DNA from: Scortum barcoo
Lineage: Eukaryota > Chordata > Actinopteri > Centrarchiformes > Terapontidae
Length of the DNA: 64,000 bases
Direction: 5' to 3'
Assembly: GCA_023238725.1 (NCBI GenBank)
Contig: CM041550.1
Location: forward strand, 4,163,044 to 4,227,043
The position numbers were made by a program, and so were the translations under genes. Position 1 is the first letter of the stretch. Each line of letters begins with the position of its first letter. Under the pieces are notes generated by a model. It made no database searches, was not told where the DNA came from, and saw nothing but the letters and a program-made list of their open reading frames with translations. Below, in pieces: positions 61,901 to 64,000 of this stretch.

Positions 61901-64000
61901 GCCAATCAAACTCATACTCAGAGGAGGACACAGACCAGGTCTCCACCAACAGCGACAAATACAGCAGCGTCCGGTCGGTGAGCTCGCTCAGGTCCACTGC
62001 CGCTGCATCCCTCTTCAATCAGAGGAGCTCCAGGAGGTCTGCGGCCTCTTCCTTTGAAGGGGCGGTGCCGGCCAGCACCGCGGGACTCGCTTCATCACGA
62101 GGTCACCTGTCGTCATGTTCGACTGTCATGGTAACAGAGGAACAGCTGATGTTGAACCCAGTGAAGCCAGAGGTTGGTCGGAAATACACAAACACAGCAG
62201 ACATCATTTTATCAATTGTGTATGTTTTAATTATTTTATGTTTGTTTTAGTCCTCCAGGGTCAGAAAAAAGCAGGAGGTGGAGGAGGCCGCCGCTCAGCA
62301 TTTGGCCGAGCGAGCAGAGAGACGGAGGCAGGAGGTGGAGAGGAAGAGGAGGGAGCGGGAGGAAGAGGAGAGGAAGCAGCAGGAGAGGGAGCAGACGGAG
62401 GACAAGATGAAGAGCGAGCTAGAGGAGGAGAGGAGGAAGAGAGCCGAGGAGCTCAGGTCCTGCTTTTTTATCTGTCAGGGTGAACAGCTTGAAGGCTAAT
62501 GAACTGGACTGCACTGATCCCTGTAAAGGACAGAGTTTATCTTAGTTTCTAAGGCTGAGTAGTAACTTTGACGGGTAACGGGACACTCATGAGTATAATC
62601 GTTGGAATATCCCTTTAACAGTCTGCAGAAAAGAAATTAATTTCCTCTCTAAAAGAACCAAGTCTTAACGAACACAACAGTGACAACATCAGTTTTTAAG
62701 GGTATTATAACAAACTTGTTGACAGTCACTTATTTACACCTACAGCAGTTCCAGAGAAACATTATCACTCATTTCAATTGGTGTTTTTGTCGACCTGGCG
62801 AATGTCAGTCCAGTATTCTCTCTCTCTTTTAGCTCTTTTTTGGTCTTTACCAGTTCCTGAGGGACTAATCAGTTCACCTGCTAGTTGCTTTTTCAATGAA
62901 AACTGCTGCCTGCTGCAGAAAATGGAAATTCTGAAAATGATTAAAAGTGAACAAGAAAAGTAAAGTGAACTGAAACTCACCACAGCAATGCTTTTTACAT
63001 CTTTTGCAATGTTTTTTGATATGATGCTCATCATAAAATAGAGATTATAGCCACTTTTGTCTTTAAAAAAAAGGGCACTGCAGCATATAAAGTACATCTA
63101 AAGGTTTTAAATGGACTTTCAACTTCATTAACATTCAATCTCCATCCTCCAGACTGAAGAGGCAGGTGGAGGAGGAGGAGAGGAGGAGGCATGAGGAAGA
63201 GGAGCAGGAGCGAGCGAGACGGGAACAGGTGCAAAAAGAGAGAGAGAGGAGGCGGCAGGAGGAGAGGAGGAGGCAGATGGAGCGACTCCAGAAGACGAGA
63301 GAAGAGGAGGAACAGAGGAGGAAAGGTGAGAGCCACAGGAGGAAAAAGATGGGACAGGAGGAGTGATAAGACAAGATAAAACTTTATTAATCACACATCA
63401 GAAAAATTCACTTCATGAGGAAACGCCAACATCAGCTCACCATGTTATAAGTGCGATTAAAGGTAAGAATAGAAAAAATAAAACAATAGAAAAGATTCTT
63501 TTGCAGGGTCCTGAGTTATCATGCCTGCTGTCATGTTAGCAGGAAAAATTGATAAAAGAAGTAGCATGTTTTTGTCTTCTTCCATCTGAAATTATGAACA
63601 AAAAATGAATTTTGTGTGGTAAAGCTGCTACTAGCATTATTTATAAACTGCAAAATGCAGTTTCTTCATTGGAGCAAACAATCTGGTTTTATAGTCTCCA
63701 AAGATGAGAGGTTGATCCCATCTCTCTGCTTCAGCCAGCAGCTGCTCAAATAAAACCGTTATATATATATTATAGAAATAATGAAGACATTATTAAGCTT
63801 ATCCTGTTTGCCGTCCCACTGTACATAATGACCCCCACAGCATCTCCACAGAACCTATAGACACCTGCTGATGGAGACCAACTAAGCTGTAAATGTAAAA
63901 GCATGCATGGCCATCCACAGCTTCTGTAAATTTTGACCAAACGAGGCTTAATTTCACCACCACCTGGAGTTCTAGCATTCATGTTTTCTTCCAGTTGAGC
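52917..64000 (+). CDS. KIAA2012-like: KIAA2012-like coiled-coil protein (22 exons, 3' end beyond window)
   Basis: A large charged protein resembling vertebrate KIAA2012, of unknown biochemical role. Exons: 52917-53030, 53203-53334, 53519-53659, 54081-54276, 54468-54619, 54743-54953, 55041-55108, 56779-56980, 57437-57583, 58232-58342, 58545-58667, 58815-58883, 59173-59240, 59431-59496, 59687-59744, 59821-60046, 60482-60622, 60738-60927, 61243-61363, 61790-62172, 62251-62456, 63153-63325, then an exon opening at 63995. All splice phases agree, giving about 1,099 codons before the window ends. Recognition rests on MMKDFSLSLLSRG at the start, then DYYIWRS, LPKTYSTRRGPLLLYSQ, LSTLKELTAAILSY and LILGPDGEIIQLSL, all landmarks of the family as I recall it. 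The final two full exons form a Glu/Arg-rich single-helix or coiled-coil region. The start is the first Met before the conserved LSLLSRG. Least certain are exons 10, 11 and 18, whose boundaries were chosen by phase and splice-site strength. Confidence 0.85.
55148..55776. mobile_element. Tc1-type foldback MITE in an intron
   Basis: A 629-bp non-coding element flanked by TA (55146-55147 and 55777-55778). The ends are CACTACCAGTCAAAAAAG and CTTTTGACTAGTAGTG. The inverted repeats are long: the segment GATTAATACTGAAGACATC near 55260 reappears inverted near 55680-55700, so the two arms cover most of the element. It lies in the intron between exons 7 and 8 of the KIAA2012-like gene and has no transposase. 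Confidence 0.88.
62251..63325 (+). other. Coiled-coil/ER-rich helical region of the KIAA2012-like protein
   Basis: Exons 62251-62456 and 63153-63325 together encode about 126 residues made almost only of Glu, Arg, Lys, Gln and Ala (for example RRRQEVERKRREREEEERK and ERERRRQEERRRQMERL). Such sequence forms coiled coil or a stable single alpha helix. It matches the position of the charged helical region in KIAA2012 proteins (which I recall as a Pfam DUF of this family). The exon junction is phase 2 (AG|A, Arg). The region continues beyond the window. Confidence 0.75.

Overview
This is a stretch of nuclear DNA from a ray-finned fish, most likely a spiny-rayed (percomorph) teleost. The evidence is split genes with GT/GC-AG introns, a dense teleost-type repeat load (CR1/L2-group and I/Nimb-like LINEs, Tc1-like and piggyBac-like DNA transposons, a tRNA-derived SINE, a Ty3/gypsy remnant), and a cluster of fish-type trace amine-associated receptors (TAARs). 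I see no prokaryotic feature, CRISPR array, rRNA or canonical tRNA.

Layout. 1-2957: a nearly full-length but frame-broken CR1/L2-group LINE on the minus strand. 3.6-16.7 kb: a tandem pair of intact two-exon TAARs (A and B, plus strand), a broken TAAR (minus), relics of two other LINEs, and TAAR C (plus). 17.3-36.8 kb: a second, younger TAAR family (D1 to D5), spread by segmental duplication in both orientations: D1 and D2 minus, D3 to D5 plus. Each copy carries shared repeats, namely an I/Nimb-like LINE, a gypsy integrase remnant and a piggyBac-like element. D4 has the only uninterrupted exon 2 in this family, while D5 keeps only an intact exon 1. 37.1-41.7 kb: three different Tc1-like transposons clustered around a (TA)n microsatellite. 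41.7-49.0 kb: no recognisable gene apart from one SINE. 49.1-50.1 kb: an intact single-exon odorant receptor on the minus strand. 52.9 kb to the window end: 22 exons of a KIAA2012-like coiled-coil gene. I reconstructed these with consistent splice phases, and a 23rd exon starts six bases before the window ends.

Biology. The TAARs and the odorant receptor are expected to be G-protein-coupled chemoreceptors of olfactory sensory neurons. The TAARs keep Asp5.42 but differ at position 3.32 (Asp in B and C, Ser in A and D), so neighbouring copies probably differ in how they grip amines. The KIAA2012-like gene is unrelated to olfaction. RFX/X-box-like half-sites lie about 0.85 kb before its inferred start codon and hint at ciliary regulation.

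I found no clearly new multi-gene system. The observations most worth following are the 3.32/5.42 switch in a recent tandem duplicate, the piggyBac filled-site/empty-site series, the inverted repeat that created fragment D3, and the recurring single-base indels in otherwise well-preserved receptors. The indels could be real pseudogenisation or residual sequencing error.
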